DNA from: Ruminococcus sp.
Lineage (GTDB): Bacteria; Bacillota; Clostridia; Oscillospirales; Ruminococcaceae
Direction: 5' to 3'
Assembly (NCBI GenBank): GCA_015066925.1
Contig: SVNL01000010.1
Span: forward strand, 1 to 34,058
Length of the DNA: 34,058 nucleotides
The notes under the pieces are model-generated. The model was not told where the DNA came from. It worked only from the letters and a program-made list of their open reading frames with translations, and ran no database searches. Made by a program: the position numbers and the translations under genes. Every line of letters begins with the position of its first letter. Positions within the stretch are counted from its first letter, which is position 1. Positions 32,643-34,058 of this stretch are shown piece after piece.

Positions 32643-33347
32643 TTGAAAAACAACTTTTTGAAAGGAATATCCAATGCAATTCCTATTGCACTTGGCTATC
32701 TTTCTGTATCATTCGGATTTGGAATTCTTGCGGTTAAATCGGGACTTTCAATAGCAGCCGCAACAATTATCTCAGCAACAAATCTTACCTCCGCAGGACA
32801 GGTTGCAGGACTTGCAATCATAGCTGAGGGCGGCGGACTTCTTGAAATGGCACTCGCTCAATTGACAATCAATTTACGCTATGCACTTATGGCGATTTCT
32901 TTATCTCAGAATTTATCCGACTCATTCAGCTTTCCAAAAAGAGCACTACTCTCATTCGGTATCACAGACGAAATATTTGCAGTAGCAGTATCACGTCCGA
33001 AAAAAGTTACTCCATCATATATGGCAGGACTTATATTTATTTCATTTATAGGCTGGACAGGCGGAACATTTCTCGGTGCATCGGCAGGACAGCTTCTGCC
33101 GCAATCAATAACAAACGCAATGGGAATTATTCTGTACGGAATGTTTCTTGCAATAATAATTCCACCTGCACGAAAGCATTTAAGCGTGTTGATAGTCGTG
33201 CTTCTGTCGGCAATAATCAGCATTTTTTTCAAGTATATGATACCATCGCTGTCTGCCGGTTTTGCAGTAATTATATGTGCAGTAACAGCGTCTGTTGCAG
33301 GAGCAATCCTCTTTCCTGTTAAAGATGAGGAGGAGAAGAAAGAATGA
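32643..33347 (+). CDS. azlC: AzlC family branched-chain amino acid exporter, large subunit
   Basis: A 234-aa membrane protein with about seven hydrophobic helices, the usual size. The N-terminal GISNAIPIALGYLSVSFGFG and the LTSAGQVAG and FGITDEIFAVA segments are typical for AzlC. Together with AzlD it would export branched-chain amino acids or analogues. It uses a TTG start, supported by GAGGCG 7 bases upstream; no in-frame ATG gives a complete first helix. It overlaps azlD by 4 bases. Confidence 0.93.
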   Translation: MKNNFLKGISNAIPIALGYLSVSFGFGILAVKSGLSIAAATIISATNLTSAGQVAGLAIIAEGGGLLEMALAQLTINLRYALMAISLSQNLSDSFSFPKRALLSFGITDEIFAVAVSRPKKVTPSYMAGLIFISFIGWTGGTFLGASAGQLLPQSITNAMGIILYGMFLAIIIPPARKHLSVLIVVLLSAIISIFFKYMIPSLSAGFAVIICAVTASVAGAILFPVKDEEEKKE

Positions 33348-33643
33348 AACTTGCAGTATACATATTTATAATGGCAGGAGTCACGTATCTTATAAGAATG
33401 ATTCCGTTCTCATTTTTCAGAAAGAAAATAAAATCAAAATTCTTCAAAAGCTTTCTATACTATATCCCCTATGCAGTTTTAAGTGCAATGACAATTCCTG
33501 CAATTTTTCACAGCACAGGAAATATCATAACCGCAGTAGCAGGTACAATAATAGCTGTAATACTTGCGTATATGAATTTACCGCTTATTGTTGTTGCATT
33601 GTCTGCAACAGCAGCAGCATATATAACAGGACTTTTTATATAA
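33344..33643 (+). CDS. azlD: AzlD family branched-chain amino acid exporter, small subunit
   Basis: A 99-aa membrane protein with about three to four hydrophobic helices, the usual AzlD length. Recognised by the YLIRMIPF and YYIPYAVLSAMTIPAIF segments and its overlap with azlC. No ordinary terminator follows; the second copy of the 242-bp element starts 18 bases after the stop and its hairpins may terminate the message. Confidence 0.92.
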   Translation: MKLAVYIFIMAGVTYLIRMIPFSFFRKKIKSKFFKSFLYYIPYAVLSAMTIPAIFHSTGNIITAVAGTIIAVILAYMNLPLIVVALSATAAAYITGLFI

Positions 33644-33661
33644 AATTATAGGATTTAATTA

Positions 33662-33903
33662 ATGTCTGCTCAACAACTTAAAATTGGCTTAATATAGCAT
33701 TTTAAAGCCAATTTTAAGTTGGCAAAGTGCAAGAAAAGATAATGAAATTGATAAATTTTCTTGCACTTTGTTTTGCCCTATAGGGCAAAATGAGCTTGAC
33801 ATCAATGAATGTGATGAGCAAATTCCTCATATTGTAAAGAATTTGCGCTACCCGAATGAAGTTCGGGGCAATAACCGCCTGACGGCGGTTATTGAGGACA
33901 CAT
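33662..33903 (+). mobile_element. 242-bp MITE-like element, copy 2, with six stem-loops
   Basis: Same length and orientation as the copy at 29109-29350, with 239 of 242 positions identical. It is flanked by the 6-bp duplication TAATTA (33656-33661 and 33904-33909), different from TACTTA at copy 1, which shows an independent insertion. The three substitutions include two that break stem pairs (the GCGC arm reads GAGC, and CCCC reads ACCC), so copy 1 looks closer to the intact form. It sits between azlD and a lipoprotein gene. Confidence 0.85.
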
Positions 33904-33957
33904 TAATTATTATAGTACATTAAATTGTTATTGTGAAATTCACAGAAAGGTGTTTAT

Positions 33958-34058
33958 ATGAAATTTTGTCGTCTATTTTGTGCTGGCATAGTCAGCTTGT
34001 TACTTGTGGGATGTTATTCCGTTAGATATCATAATTCAAGCAGTTCAGATGAATCAAG
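33958..34058 (+). CDS. Start of a lipoprotein gene, cut by the window end
   Basis: The first 33 codons of an open frame with a GAAAGGTG RBS before ATG. The product has a short basic N-terminus, a hydrophobic helix and a clear lipobox LVGC with Cys19, followed by a Ser-rich polar region (SSSSDES), as in lipid-anchored extracytoplasmic proteins. The function cannot be judged from this part. Its promoter must lie within the 54 bases after element copy 2 or in the element itself. Confidence 0.75.
   Translation, partial: MKFCRLFCAGIVSLLLVGCYSVRYHNSSSSDES

Noticed and set aside
29109-33903. CRISPR array formed by the repeated hairpins
   Set aside because: Only two 242-bp copies 4.5 kb apart, no regular spacers and no cas genes.
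29109-33903. Composite transposon with the two elements as ends
   Set aside because: The outer flanks differ (TACTTA left, TAATTA right) and each copy has its own duplication, so each was inserted separately.

Overview
The window looks like chromosomal DNA of a low-GC, Gram-positive anaerobe of the class Clostridia, most likely a Ruminococcus or close relative. The evidence is AT-rich sequence with strong GGAGG-type ribosome binding sites, the gene orders tig-clpP-clpX and rplS-lepB-rbgA-rnhB-yraN, a paired radical SAM protein and DUF2344 protein, and a secreted CBM35-GH26-dockerin mannanase of cellulosome type. The genus is inferred; no rRNA is present.

Layout. (1) 12-119: tRNA-Thr(GGT) and its terminator, minus strand. 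(2) 292-8529: a Ter stress-response operon (+), with a consensus sigma-A promoter, a tandem YceG-like protein, TelA, three TerD proteins and a PMCA-type Ca2+ P-type ATPase. (3) 8580-12624: a four-gene predicted biosynthetic operon (+): PRTase-TRSP, CitE-like C-C lyase, StiP-type PRTase-PELOTA, and HAD phosphatase. Regions 2 and 3 together match the Ter-linked system proposed to make and sense an unidentified nucleoside-like metabolite. (4) 12631-24967: housekeeping genes, all minus strand: clpX, clpP, tig, a metallophosphoesterase, thrC, yraN, rnhB, rbgA, two signal peptidases, rplS with a structured leader, DUF2344 and a radical SAM protein. (5) 25000-28971: a site-2 protease with a small membrane partner (-), divergent from a Zur-like regulator and a znuACB zinc-uptake operon (+) that starts with a Fur-type operator on its promoter. 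(6) 28933-34058: an accessory segment with a 51-aa ORF, a GCAxxG protein and a small membrane protein, the mannanase, azlCD, and the start of a lipoprotein gene.

The most unusual object is a 242-bp element present twice in the same orientation (29109-29350 and 33662-33903), 239/242 identical. It has imperfect 15-bp terminal inverted repeats, six consecutive stem-loops, no ORF, and a different 6-bp target duplication at each copy (TACTTA and TAATTA). It behaves like a non-autonomous, MITE-like element, and I do not recognise its family.

Functionally, the Ter block couples cytoplasmic Ca2+-binding TerD proteins and TelA to a Ca2+ export pump and to a small-molecule pathway. The Zur-znu operon is a self-contained zinc-homeostasis unit. 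Coordinates of starts were chosen by ribosome binding site and family alignment, and differ from the longest ORF in several genes.
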